Shown piece by piece: positions 7,667-15,342 of a stretch of DNA of 15,864 nt. Positions within the stretch are counted from its first letter, which is position 1; each line of letters starts with the position of its first letter. The stretch is from Solirubrobacteraceae bacterium. GTDB taxonomy: Bacteria; Actinomycetota; Thermoleophilia; Solirubrobacterales; Solirubrobacteraceae. The stretch is from positions 1 through 15,864 of the forward strand of contig JANJUA010000419.1 in NCBI GenBank assembly GCA_024710825.1, given 5' to 3'. Below the pieces are notes generated by a model. It saw only the letters and a program-made list of their open reading frames with translations. It had not been told where the DNA came from and made no database searches. Made by a program: the position numbers and the translations under genes.

Positions 7667-7691
7667 ACCGGAATGGCCGTTCCGGTGCCAT
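7662..7691 (-). promoter_or_regulatory. Putative leaderless promoter of ilvD
   Basis: On the minus strand, ATGGCA (7686-7691, four of six match TTGACA) is followed after 18 bp by TAGCGT (7662-7667), then 6 nt, then the ilvD ATG. The -35 falls inside the TetR coding region. The -10 shares five base pairs with the TetR -10, so both promoters can hardly be occupied together. Confidence 0.55.
7667..7686. promoter_or_regulatory. Near-perfect 20-bp palindrome, probable TetR operator
   Basis: The arms ACCGGAA (7667-7673) and TTCCGGT (7680-7686) are perfect inverted repeats, and the centre is TGGCCG with a symmetric GGCC; only one base pair of the 20-bp dyad mismatches. The dyad coincides with the spacer of the ilvD promoter and covers the TetR start codon. 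A bound dimer would block ilvD initiation and its own. Length and symmetry fit a TetR-family operator; the assignment is inferred from position. Confidence 0.6.
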
Positions 7692-8269
7692 GGTCGTCGC
7701 TCACCGCCGACGAGAAGCGCACGCGCACCCTGGAGGTGGCCGACGAGCTGTTCGCCCGCGAGGGCGTCGACGTGCCGATGCCGACGCTCGCCCACGCGCT
7801 CGGCGTCGGGGTGGGGAGCATCTACCGCCAGGTCGGCACCAAGGACGACGTCCTCGCCGCGCTCGTCATCACCCGGTCGAAGGCGCTGCGCGCGCGGTTC
7901 CTCGCCACGCTCGACGAGCCCGATCCGTGGGCCGCCCTCGCCGCCGCCACGCACGCCACCGTCGACGACTGCCTGGGCGACGCGCTGTCGCAGTCCGCGT
8001 GGGACGTCGCCGCGTCCGCGTCCGCGGAGGTGCGCGCCGCGCGCGCGGGCGCCACCGACGCGCTCGCCCGGATGGTCCGGCGCGCCCGCGACGCGGGCGC
8101 TCTCCGCGACGACGCCTCTCACGAGGATCTCCGCCTCGTCTTCTGCGCCCTGCGTGAGCTGGCCGGCATCGGCCCCGAGGCCGCCCATCGGCTCGCCGAG
8201 CTCGCGCTGCGCGGCATCCGGGCCGACCCGCTCCGACCGAAAGGGGACCAATCTCCGGGGAACGGGTAG
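7673..8269 (+). CDS. TetR-family transcriptional regulator
   Basis: A 198-residue regulator. The N-terminal TetR DNA-binding domain spans about 14-62: RTLEVADELFAREGVDVPMPTLAHALGVGVGSIYRQVGTKDDVL is split here into helix 1 (18-30) and the helix-turn-helix (37-57), ending in the typical SIYRQVGTKDDVL recognition helix and helix 4. The C-terminal helical ligand domain (65-185) is variable as usual and gives no hint of the ligand. The ATG at 7673 is the only start that leaves the DNA-binding domain whole. It has no Shine-Dalgarno sequence, but a -10-like hexamer stands 6 nt before it. The gene is divergent from ilvD with 17 bp between start codons, and a 20-bp palindrome overlaps both promoters. 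Autoregulation and control of ilvD are therefore the simplest inference, with a branched-chain amino or oxo acid, or a related compound, as a speculative effector. Confidence 0.9.
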   Translation: MAVPVPWSSLTADEKRTRTLEVADELFAREGVDVPMPTLAHALGVGVGSIYRQVGTKDDVLAALVITRSKALRARFLATLDEPDPWAALAAATHATVDDCLGDALSQSAWDVAASASAEVRAARAGATDALARMVRRARDAGALRDDASHEDLRLVFCALRELAGIGPEAAHRLAELALRGIRADPLRPKGDQSPGNG

Positions 8270-8306
8270 ACCGATGTGCCACCGTCCGCCCCGGACGGGT
8301 CTACCC
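8264..8306 (+). repeat. Nested inverted repeats in the tetR-prkA gap (hairpin 1)
   Basis: A perfect 9-bp outer repeat, GGGTAGACC (8264-8272) with GGTCTACCC (8298-8306), encloses a perfect 7-bp stem, CCGTCCG (8282-8288) with CGGACGG (8292-8298) and a 3-nt loop; the two share G8298. The TetR stop codon lies inside the first arm. There is no T-run after it. It may be a terminator of tetR without a U tract, an operator for prkA (a TACCCT -10-like hexamer at 8302-8307 lies on the distal arm), or a leader structure. Confidence 0.55.
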
Positions 8307-8314
8307 TGAAGGAG

Positions 8315-8345
8315 TCGGCCGGTACGCGGTCCGCGCCCCGGCCGA
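8315..8345 (+). repeat. Stem-loop immediately upstream of the prkA ribosome binding site (hairpin 2)
   Basis: TCGGCCGG (8315-8322) pairs perfectly with CCGGCCGA (8338-8345). The loop contains a further CGCG-GTC-CGCG stem (8325-8335). The base of the hairpin is 5 nt from the Shine-Dalgarno AAGGGGG, so folding or unfolding could affect prkA translation. Confidence 0.6.
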
Positions 8346-8350
8346 AAGGC

Positions 8351-8357
8351 AAGGGGG
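8351..8357 (+). promoter_or_regulatory. Shine-Dalgarno sequence deciding the TTG start of prkA
   Basis: AAGGGGG lies 7 nt before TTG at 8365. No ATG or GTG start is nearby in frame, and family homology begins right at this codon, so the rare TTG start is the best choice. Confidence 0.7.
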
Positions 8358-8364
8358 CAGCACG

Positions 8365-10287
8365 TTGACTGACTTCAAGCAGGCGCTGGCGAAGGCGGTG
8401 ACCGAGGGGCCGGCCGCGACGGCCGAGGCCATCACCCTCAACGAGTACATCGATCGGGTGGCGGAACGGCCGACGATCGCCGCGACCGCCCACCAGCGCA
8501 TCCACGACATGCTCCGCGCCGCCGGCTCCACCGAGGGCCTGCACGCGGGGGAGGTCTCCTACAGCTTCTTCTCGGGCGAGCTGTTCGGCCTCGACGTGCC
8601 GCTCGAGCGCGTGGTCCGCTACTTCGAGACCGCCGCCCAGGGGCACGAGACGCGCCGGCGGATCCTGCTGCTGTGGGGCCCTCCGGGCGGGGCGAAGAGC
8701 TCGGTGGCCGCGATGCTCAAGCGCGGCCTGGAGGCGTGGACGGCGACCGACGAGGGCGCCGCGTACGCGCTGCGCGGCTGCCCGATGCACGAGGAGCCGC
8801 TGCACCTCATCCCGCAGTCGCTGCGCGCCCAGGCGCGCGAGCACACCGGTGTCGAGGTGGTCGGCGACCTGTGCCCGGTCTGCCGCTGGCGGCTCGAGCA
8901 CGAGTTCGGCGGCGACTTCCTCGGCTTCCCGATCGAGCGGATCGTCTTCTCCGAGGCCCGCCGGATCGGCATCGGCACGTTCGAGCCGGGCGACCCGAAG
9001 TCGATGGCGATGGAGCACCTGACCGGCGGCCTGGACTTCAAGGCCATCGAGACCCACGGGTCGGACTCCCATCCGCTCGCGCTGGACTGGGCGGGCGAGT
9101 TCTCGAAGTCCAACCGCGGCCTGTTCGAGGCGGTCGAGTTCTTCAAGAACCCCGCCGAGTTCCGCAACCTCTTCCTGACGATGGCCCAGGAGAAGCAGTT
9201 CAAGGTGGCCAAGTTCGGCTACATCGGCTCCGACACCGTCATCATCGCCCACACCAACGAGGCCGAGTTCCGCGCGTTCATGGCGGAGCGCAAGAACGAG
9301 GCGCTCAAGGACCGCCTCGTCGCGATCGCGGTGCCCTACAACGTCCGCGTCTCCGACGAGGAGAAGATCTACCGCAAGCTGCTGACCGGCGCCGGGACGC
9401 GCGACGACCTGCACATCGCGCCGTACGCGCTGCGTGCCGCCGCGATGGTGTCGGTCCTGTCGCGCCTGAAGGAGCACGAGAACCTCGGGCTCGTCGAGAA
9501 GATGAAGCTCTACGACGGCGAGGAGGTCGGCGACTGGAAGCTCGCCCAGATCCCGGAGATCAAGCGCGCCGCCGACCACGAGGGCATGAGCGGGCTCGGC
9601 CCGCGCGCGATCGTCGACATCCTGTCGGGCGCCGCGCGCAAGGCGGGCGAGGAGCACCAGACCGAGAAGTACCTCACGCCGATCATGTCGCTGATCGCCA
9701 TCACCGAGCACATCGAGCGCCTCGAGGCCCCGAAGGAGACGCGCGAGCAGCTCCGGGCGCTGACCGTGGACGTGCGCAACGAGATCGACCGCTCGCTCAA
9801 GGACGAGGTCCGCAAGGCGTTCGTGCCCGCGTTCGCCGAACATGCCCAGCGGCTGCTGGACAACTACCTCACCAACGTCGAGGCCTACTGCCAGGGGACG
9901 AAGACGCCCGATCCGATCACGGGCGAGGACCGCGACCCCGACGAGAACCTCATGCGGGCCGTCGAGGAGAAGGTCCGGCCGGCCGTGTCCGAGTCCGCGA
10001 AGGACACGTTCCGCCAGGGCGTCCTGATGCGCATCGGGATCGCGCTGCGCCGCGGAGAGCGGCCCCTGACCTACGAGACCGACACGGTCCTCGCCGGCGG
10101 GATCGAGGAGTACCTCTTCGACCAGCTCAAGGACATCGTGCGCGTCACGGTGTCCAAGACGAACCCCGACCGCGAGCAGGCCAAGCGGCTCAACGAGGTG
10201 CTGTCGACCCTCGTCGAGGAGCGCGGCTACACGGAGCAGTCGGCGCGCGACCTGCTCGACTACGTCGGTCAGCTCCTGAACCGATGA
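8365..10287 (+). CDS. prkA: PrkA/YeaG-family AAA+ serine protein kinase
   Basis: A 640-residue protein, close to the length of E. coli YeaG (about 644). The N-terminal AAA+ domain carries Walker A GPPGGAKS (105-112). A cysteine-rich insert, C139-P-M-H142 with C170-P-V-C173, looks like a zinc site and is typical of the family. The stretch SKSNRGLFEAVEFFKNPAEF (about 247-266) is the family's Walker B/sensor region, followed by AHTNEAEF and the C-terminal PrkA domain. Members phosphorylate serine/threonine in starvation or sporulation. B. subtilis PrkA has also been reported to act as an ATP-dependent protease, so the biochemical role is debated. The start is TTG with a strong Shine-Dalgarno sequence. 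The stop overlaps the yeaH start as ATGA. The gene heads a three-gene operon, and its 95-nt leader with two hairpins suggests added control of expression. Confidence 0.95.
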   Translation: MTDFKQALAKAVTEGPAATAEAITLNEYIDRVAERPTIAATAHQRIHDMLRAAGSTEGLHAGEVSYSFFSGELFGLDVPLERVVRYFETAAQGHETRRRILLLWGPPGGAKSSVAAMLKRGLEAWTATDEGAAYALRGCPMHEEPLHLIPQSLRAQAREHTGVEVVGDLCPVCRWRLEHEFGGDFLGFPIERIVFSEARRIGIGTFEPGDPKSMAMEHLTGGLDFKAIETHGSDSHPLALDWAGEFSKSNRGLFEAVEFFKNPAEFRNLFLTMAQEKQFKVAKFGYIGSDTVIIAHTNEAEFRAFMAERKNEALKDRLVAIAVPYNVRVSDEEKIYRKLLTGAGTRDDLHIAPYALRAAAMVSVLSRLKEHENLGLVEKMKLYDGEEVGDWKLAQIPEIKRAADHEGMSGLGPRAIVDILSGAARKAGEEHQTEKYLTPIMSLIAITEHIERLEAPKETREQLRALTVDVRNEIDRSLKDEVRKAFVPAFAEHAQRLLDNYLTNVEAYCQGTKTPDPITGEDRDPDENLMRAVEEKVRPAVSESAKDTFRQGVLMRIGIALRRGERPLTYETDTVLAGGIEEYLFDQLKDIVRVTVSKTNPDREQAKRLNEVLSTLVEERGYTEQSARDLLDYVGQLLNR

Positions 10288-11414
10288 CGGTCGTCGGCGG
10301 CTCGGGGCTCCCTCACGACGCGGGGCACCGGGACGCCCTGCACCACCGCGACCGGCTGCGCCGCAAGATCACCGAGCAGCTCAAGGCGCGCATCGGCGAG
10401 GAGGACATCATCGCGTCGGGACCGGAGAAGCGCGTCCGGGTGCCGGTCTCCGGCACGCGCTCCTGGCGGTTCATCCTGGACCGGGGGTCCGAGGAGGGCG
10501 TCGCGCAGGGCGACGGCGACCCGGGCGACGTGCTCGGGCCGCCCGGCGACGGGCCGCAGCGCGGCGAGGCGGGGACCGAGCCGGGGGAGGAGCTCTACGA
10601 GGTCTGGCTCGACATGGACGACATCGAGGAGCTGCTGTTCTCCGAGCTCCAGCTGCCGCGCCTGAAGCCCAAGGCGACCGCGGACGCGCAGGCCACGGAG
10701 GCGGTGTTCGACGACATCGCGCGCAAGGGCCCGCGCATCGACAAGAAGGAGACCCTCCGCCAGAACCTCGTGCGCAACGCCAAGCGCGGCCGCGCGCGGC
10801 TGGGCAGCATCGAGTCCGGCGACGTCCGCTACCTCTCCTACCGGGAGCGGCCCCTGCCGCGCCACAAGGCGGTCGTGTTCCTGGCGATGGACGTGTCGGG
10901 CTCGATGGACGTCTCGCGCAAGCGGATGGCCCGCCTGTTCTTCTACTGGTGCGTCCAGTTCCTGCACCGGCGCTACGACCAGACGGAGATCGTCTTCGTC
11001 GCGCACACCACCGAGGCGCGCGAGGTGACCGAGCACGAGTTCTTCCACCGGGCCGAGTCGGGCGGCACCCGCGTCTCCTCGGCGTTCGAGCTGATCGACC
11101 GCGAGCAGCCGGACCGCTACCCCGAGTCCGACTGGAACGTCTACGTGCTGCACGTCTCCGACGGCGACAACTTCACCGCCGACAACCAGCGGACGCTCGG
11201 GCTGATCGCGCGGCTCGCCGAGCGCTGCTCGCTCGTCGGCTACCTCCAGGTGGGCGAGAGCGGCTTTACGACCTCGCGGTCGCTGCTGCCCTTCTTCGAG
11301 GAGGCGGCGCCGGTGGACGGCTTCGTCTTCGCCGCGGCAGAGGACGACCGGGAGCTGTGGCCCGCGCTCAAGCGCTTCTTCGCCAAGGACAGCGTGGAGG
11401 AGGCCGTGCGGTGA
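10284..11414 (+). CDS. yeaH: YeaH/DUF444 family protein with VWA (MIDAS) domain
   Basis: A 376-residue protein of the DUF444/YeaH family, somewhat shorter than E. coli YeaH (about 427). The N-terminal part is charged, with a glycine- and acid-rich linker at 67-103 that looks disordered. The C-terminal von Willebrand factor A-like domain (about 195-370) has a full metal-ion-dependent adhesion site: D203-x-S205-x-S207 in DVSGSMD, T262 in SGGTRVSSA, and D293 in HVSDGDN. The ATG shares an ATGA with the prkA stop, and no clear Shine-Dalgarno sequence precedes it, so translation probably depends on coupling to prkA. AAA+ proteins are often paired with VWA partners (MoxR-VWA, RavA-ViaA, NorQ-NorD); by analogy YeaH may be the adaptor that brings substrate or SpoVR to PrkA. 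That role is inference. Confidence 0.93.
   Translation: MTVVGGSGLPHDAGHRDALHHRDRLRRKITEQLKARIGEEDIIASGPEKRVRVPVSGTRSWRFILDRGSEEGVAQGDGDPGDVLGPPGDGPQRGEAGTEPGEELYEVWLDMDDIEELLFSELQLPRLKPKATADAQATEAVFDDIARKGPRIDKKETLRQNLVRNAKRGRARLGSIESGDVRYLSYRERPLPRHKAVVFLAMDVSGSMDVSRKRMARLFFYWCVQFLHRRYDQTEIVFVAHTTEAREVTEHEFFHRAESGGTRVSSAFELIDREQPDRYPESDWNVYVLHVSDGDNFTADNQRTLGLIARLAERCSLVGYLQVGESGFTTSRSLLPFFEEAAPVDGFVFAAAEDDRELWPALKRFFAKDSVEEAVR
11396..11403 (+). promoter_or_regulatory. Shine-Dalgarno sequence of spoVR within yeaH
   Basis: GGAGGAGG inside the last codons of yeaH stands 7 nt before the GTG at 11411. It supports that start and suggests spoVR is translated well even though it overlaps the yeaH stop. 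Confidence 0.75.
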
Positions 11415-12850
11415 GCGACTACGCGCTCGAGGACCTGCAGGCGGTCGACGAGCGCTGCCGGACGATCGTCACCGGCGAGCTGGGCTTCGAGGCGCCGGAC
11501 GTCGTCTACCACCTCGTCCCGGCCGAGGAGGTCTACTACGCCGCCGCCAACGGCCTCCCCGCCCGCTACTCCAGCGCCCGCTGGGGCGCGCGCTTCGACG
11601 CGATGTACGGGCGCTACCGCCGCGGTGAGGAGCGCATCTACGAGCTGATCTTCAACACCCGGCCGGTGCACGCCTACCTCATGGAGGGCAACAGCCTCGT
11701 CGGCCAGACGCTCGTCATCGCCCACTGCCTCGGCCACGGCTACGTGTTCGAGCACAACGCCTGGCTGGGGGCCGTCGACCGCCAGATCATGCCGCGGGTG
11801 CTGTCGGCGGCACACCGCATCTCCGACTACATGGCCCAGCACGGACGCGAGCGGGTGGAGGGCCTGCTCGACGCGTGCCACGCGGTCGCGGTCCACCAGC
11901 CCCAAGCGCAGCTCATCCGCAAGGCGGGGACGTCGGAGCCCGAGCACCGTCCGGCGGAGTACGACGCGCTGTTCCCCGAGGAGGTGGAGGCCGAGCGCCG
12001 CCGGATCGCGGAGGAGCGCGACGCGCTACGCAGGCGCTTCCCGCGGGAGCCCGAGCAGGACCTGCTGGGCTTCGTCGAGCGCCACGCCCGCGCGCTGGCG
12101 GACTGGGAGCGCGACGTCATCTCGATCGTCCGCTCCGAGCAGGGCTACTTCCTGCCGCAGATGCGGACGAAGATCCTCAACGAGGGCGCCGCCGTGCTCG
12201 TCCACCAGGAGGTCTGCCAGCGCCTGTTCCTGCCGACGAACCAGTACTGGGAGTACGAGCAGCTCAACGCGGGCGTCGTGCAGCCGCATCCCGGGCCGGT
12301 GAACCCGTACAACCTCGGCATCGCGCTGCTGCGGGAGGTCATGCGCATCGCGACCGAGCCCGACGACGAGGACCGCGAGCGCTGGGGCTGGGCGGGCGAG
12401 GCCGACCCGTTCGAGCGGGTGCGGACCGTGCTGCGCAGCTACGACGACGAGGCCCTGGTGCGCGAGTTCCTCACCCCGCGCGTGTGCGAGCGCTGCCGCC
12501 TGTTCGCCTACGAGCGCCTGCAGCGCGACCCGCGGCGGATCCGGGTCTCCTCACGGGAGGCCGACGACGTCCGCGCGGCTCTCGTCGCGCAGGTCTCGAC
12601 GTCGGGGATCCCGCGCGTGGAGATCGTCGACGCCGACTTCGGCCGCCGGGGCGAGCTGCTGCTCGACCACCGCCACGAGGGCGTCGGCCTGGACCCGGAG
12701 TACGCGCGCGGCACGCTCGTGGAGCTCGCGCGGCTGTGGGGCAAGCGGTGCGTGGCGCGCACCATCCAGGGCGATGACGCGCAGCGCCGGATGTGGTTCG
12801 CGGGCTCCCCGGACGGCAGCTCCGAGCAGGGCTTCGGGGAGCCCCGGTAG
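11411..12850 (+). CDS. spoVR: SpoVR/YcgB family protein
   Basis: A 479-residue protein of the SpoVR family (E. coli YcgB is about 510). Visible family features include an N-terminal region with MYGRYRRGEERIYELIFNTRP (66-86, split by MYGRYR and YELIFNT), and an HCLGHGYVFEHNAW motif (105-118) rich in histidine as in the family's AHVxGHxxFFxNN. The conserved core has MRTKILNEG, TNQYWEYEQLNAG and NPYNLGIALLRE. The C-terminal region has REFLTPRVCERCRLFAY. SpoVR is needed for spore cortex formation in B. subtilis, but the family occurs widely in non-sporulating bacteria next to prkA and yeaH, as here. Its biochemical activity is not established. The start is GTG, sharing GTGA with the yeaH stop. 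The gene ends one base from the converging MMPL exporter gene, leaving no room for a terminator. Confidence 0.94.
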   Translation: MSDYALEDLQAVDERCRTIVTGELGFEAPDVVYHLVPAEEVYYAAANGLPARYSSARWGARFDAMYGRYRRGEERIYELIFNTRPVHAYLMEGNSLVGQTLVIAHCLGHGYVFEHNAWLGAVDRQIMPRVLSAAHRISDYMAQHGRERVEGLLDACHAVAVHQPQAQLIRKAGTSEPEHRPAEYDALFPEEVEAERRRIAEERDALRRRFPREPEQDLLGFVERHARALADWERDVISIVRSEQGYFLPQMRTKILNEGAAVLVHQEVCQRLFLPTNQYWEYEQLNAGVVQPHPGPVNPYNLGIALLREVMRIATEPDDEDRERWGWAGEADPFERVRTVLRSYDDEALVREFLTPRVCERCRLFAYERLQRDPRRIRVSSREADDVRAALVAQVSTSGIPRVEIVDADFGRRGELLLDHRHEGVGLDPEYARGTLVELARLWGKRCVARTIQGDDAQRRMWFAGSPDGSSEQGFGEPR

Positions 12851-12851
12851 C

Positions 12852-14951
12852 TCACGCGTGGCCGAAGCGGACGCGGGGCAGGACGCGCCCCAGCGGGCCG
12901 GGCAGCCACCAGGCCCAGCGGCCCAGCAGCCGCAGCGCGACCGGCACGAGCAGCAGGCGCACGAGCGCGGCGTCCAGCAGGACCGCGATGCCGAGGATCA
13001 CGCCCATCTCCTTGGGCGGCAGCGGCCCGGACAGCGCGAAGGTGAAGAACACGGCGACCATCACCGCGGCCGCCGCGAACACCACTCGGCCGGAGTGCGC
13101 GAGGCCGCCGACCATCGCGTCCTTCGGATCCCCGTTGCGGTCCCAGTGCTCCTTGGCGGAGGAGAGCAGGAACACCGTGTAGTCCATCGAGATGGCGAAC
13201 ACCATCGCGAAGAAGAACACGGGCGCCCAGGCGTCGAGGAAGCCCTGGGAGTCGAAGCCGAGCAGGCTCGCTCCGTGGCCGTCCTGGAAGATCCACTTCG
13301 CCACGCCGAAGGCGGCGCCCACGGCCAGGAGGTTGGTCACGACGCCGACCGCGGCGAGGATCGGGGCCTGGAGCGCGACGAGCAGCAGCAGGAAGCCGAG
13401 CGCCAGCACCACCCCGATGACGAGCGGCGTCTTCGCCGCCAGCGCCTGCTCGAGGTCGTGGTTCTCGGCCGCCGCGCCGCCCACGAGCGCCGCGGACGGC
13501 AGCTCGGCCCGCAGGCGGTCGATGGTGGCGCCGACCGCCGGGTCCGACGGGTCGGCGGTGGGGACGACCCCGATCAGCGCGAGGTCGCCCTGGCCCGGCA
13601 TCGGCGCCATGACGCGCGCGACGCCCGGATCGGCCTCGGCCGTCGCGGCGACCGCCTCGGCCTCGGCCGCCGGCGTCACCACCTGGAGCGCGCCCGGGGC
13701 GCCCGGACCGAAGGCCTCCTGGACCTGCCCGTAGGCCACGCGCGAGCCGTCCTCCTCGGGGACGACCTTGATCGACGGCATGCCGGTGTCGAGGCTCAGG
13801 ACCGGGATCGACAGGGCGACCAGGGCGACGAGCGCGGCGATGCCGTAGGGCAGCGGGCGGCGCCACAGGCGCTCTCCCCACGCGGCGAACCGCGGGGAGC
13901 GGTGCTCGCCCGAGCGCACCCACGGGAGCGCGAGCCGGTTCAGCCGCGGGCCGAGCTTCGCCAGGACCGCGGGCAGCAGGGTCAGCGTGGCGGCGAGGAC
14001 GAAGACGACCGAGAGCATGATCCCGAGCGCCATCGAGCGGAACGCGGGGGAGGGCACGAGCATCACCGCGCTCAGCGAGATGAGCACGGTCAGGCCGCTG
14101 AAGAGCACCGCCTTGCCCGCGGTGTCCATCGTCTCGGCGACGGCTTCCTCGGCCGGGAGCCCGCTGCCGAACAGCGCGCCGCGGAAGCGCATGACGACGA
14201 ACAGCGCATAGTCGATGCCGAGCGCGAGGGCGAACATCAGGGCGAAGTTCAGCGCCCAGATCGAGATGTCGAGAAGCTGCGTGCCCAGGTAGAGCGAGCC
14301 GGCCGAGGCGACGAGCCCGAGGATCGTCAGCAGCAACGGCAGGCCGGCCGCCACCAGCGAGCCGAACGCGAGCACCAGGATCGCGAGCGTCACGGGCCAC
14401 GAGATCAGCTCGGACTTGAGCATCGCGCTCTTGTTGGCCTCGTTGAAGTCCGACCACATGCCCGACGCGCCGGTGAGGGCGACCTCGACCCCGTCCGCGC
14501 CCTGGAGGCGCTCCTTGATGTCGCCCGCGGCGCGGACCATCTCGTTGGAGTCGGCGTTGGCTCCGGCCTGGATCACGGCCGTGTGGCCGTCCTCGGAGAC
14601 CTGCGGCGCGACGACGTCGGTGACGCGGTCCTCAGCGGTCAGCGTGCGCTCGGCGTCGTCGAGGACGGCGCGGAACGCCGGGTCGTCGGCCTGCAGCTCC
14701 GGGGCGTGGACGACGACCATCAGCGCCGAGGAGGAGAGGCCGGCGAAGTCGCGGTCGGCGATCTCGCGAACCTCCAGCGACTCGGATCCGACGGCCTCCC
14801 AGCCGGCGCCCGAGAGGGCGTGCTCGACCTTGGGGGCCAGCACGCCGAGGCCGACGGCCACGACGACCCAGGCGGCGGCGACGAGCGAGAAGTGGGCGGC
14901 CGTCCAGCGGCCGAGGCGGCCGAGGGGGCCGTACGAAGCGGGAGAGGTCAT
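12852..14951 (-). CDS. MMPL/RND-superfamily membrane exporter
   Basis: A 699-residue inner-membrane transporter with the duplicated RND layout. There is one membrane segment at 22-40, an extracytoplasmic loop of about 140 residues, then a cluster of segments (about 183-335). The second half repeats this: a segment at 368-386, a loop, then a cluster from 508 to 675. The proton-relay Asp-Tyr pairs of MmpL proteins are present twice, D247-Y248 in LGIDYALF and D590-Y591 in SMDYTVFL. Family members export lipids, drugs or other hydrophobic compounds by proton motive force; the substrate here is unknown. The ATG at 14951 lies 11 nt after the ArsR-family stop, so the pair is an operon. The Shine-Dalgarno sequence is weak, which fits translational coupling. 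Sequence further upstream in this frame is antisense-like, arginine- and alanine-rich, and was excluded. Confidence 0.93.
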   Translation of the reverse strand: MTSPASYGPLGRLGRWTAAHFSLVAAAWVVVAVGLGVLAPKVEHALSGAGWEAVGSESLEVREIADRDFAGLSSSALMVVVHAPELQADDPAFRAVLDDAERTLTAEDRVTDVVAPQVSEDGHTAVIQAGANADSNEMVRAAGDIKERLQGADGVEVALTGASGMWSDFNEANKSAMLKSELISWPVTLAILVLAFGSLVAAGLPLLLTILGLVASAGSLYLGTQLLDISIWALNFALMFALALGIDYALFVVMRFRGALFGSGLPAEEAVAETMDTAGKAVLFSGLTVLISLSAVMLVPSPAFRSMALGIMLSVVFVLAATLTLLPAVLAKLGPRLNRLALPWVRSGEHRSPRFAAWGERLWRRPLPYGIAALVALVALSIPVLSLDTGMPSIKVVPEEDGSRVAYGQVQEAFGPGAPGALQVVTPAAEAEAVAATAEADPGVARVMAPMPGQGDLALIGVVPTADPSDPAVGATIDRLRAELPSAALVGGAAAENHDLEQALAAKTPLVIGVVLALGFLLLLVALQAPILAAVGVVTNLLAVGAAFGVAKWIFQDGHGASLLGFDSQGFLDAWAPVFFFAMVFAISMDYTVFLLSSAKEHWDRNGDPKDAMVGGLAHSGRVVFAAAAVMVAVFFTFALSGPLPPKEMGVILGIAVLLDAALVRLLLVPVALRLLGRWAWWLPGPLGRVLPRVRFGHA

Positions 14952-14962
14952 GGCTGGGCCGA

Positions 14963-15313
14963 TCAGGAGGCGGGACGGAGCAGCTCGTCGAGCTCGGCGA
15001 CCTGCTCGCGCAGGCCGCCGCAGACCAGCTCGCAGAGCTCGAAGACGGTCGGGTCGGAGATGAAGCACCGCACGCGGGTGCCGTCCTTCTCGCGGCCGAC
15101 GATGCCGGCCTGCGCCAGGACCCCGACGTGCTTGGAGACGTTCTGCTGCGTGGCGTCGAGCGCCTCGGTGAGCTCGGCGATCGTCATCGGCCCCTCGCGC
15201 AGCGCGTCGAGGAGGCGGATGCGCATGGGCTCGCCGATCACCCGGAAGCGCTGGGCGATGAGCTCGACGAGCGCCTCGGGGAGCGGGTGGGGGATGGCGA
15301 CTGGCTCGGTCAT
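14963..15313 (-). CDS. ArsR/SmtB-family transcriptional repressor
   Basis: A 116-residue winged-helix regulator. The start MTEPVAIPHPLPEALVELIA leads into RFRVIGEPMRIRLLDAL (23-39, split from the start for clarity), the family's first helices. The recognition region is ELTEALDATQQNVSKHVGVL (48-67), and the wing is VGREKDGTRVRCF (72-84). The ELCVC metal site of classic ArsR is absent. Instead, C83 in the wing and C94-x3-C98 in the C-terminal helix (FELCELVC) are candidate metal or thiol sensors; that is inference. The ATG at 15313 was chosen over upstream starts because homology begins there and a promoter-like TTGTCA-18-TACAGT stands 7 nt before it. It is the first gene of an operon with the MMPL exporter and most likely represses it. 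An inverted repeat in its own promoter suggests autoregulation. Confidence 0.92.
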   Translation of the reverse strand: MTEPVAIPHPLPEALVELIAQRFRVIGEPMRIRLLDALREGPMTIAELTEALDATQQNVSKHVGVLAQAGIVGREKDGTRVRCFISDPTVFELCELVCGGLREQVAELDELLRPAS

Positions 15314-15316
15314 GGC

Positions 15317-15342
15317 CACAACTGTACCACTGTGCAGTTGTG
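15317..15342. promoter_or_regulatory. 26-bp inverted repeat, probable ArsR-family operator
   Basis: CACAACTG (15317-15324) and CAGTTGTG (15335-15342) are perfect 8-bp inverted arms with a 10-bp spacer. The dyad covers the -10 and most of the spacer of the ArsR-family gene's promoter. It is AT-richer than its surroundings. This is the expected place for the repressor to bind; the assignment is by position and symmetry. Confidence 0.65.

Noticed and set aside
8259..8286. ECF-sigma-like promoter GGAAC...CGTC upstream of prkA
   Set aside because: The 19-bp spacing is longer than the usual 16-17, and the elements lie within hairpin 1, so the match is probably chance.
8298..8357. Rho-independent terminator after tetR
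   Set aside because: The stems are strong but no T-run follows either hairpin, so I list them as leader structures and do not call a terminator.
8119..9843. Long minus-strand open frame opposite prkA
   Set aside because: Leu/Arg/His-rich shadow without motifs. PrkA on the plus strand is unambiguous.
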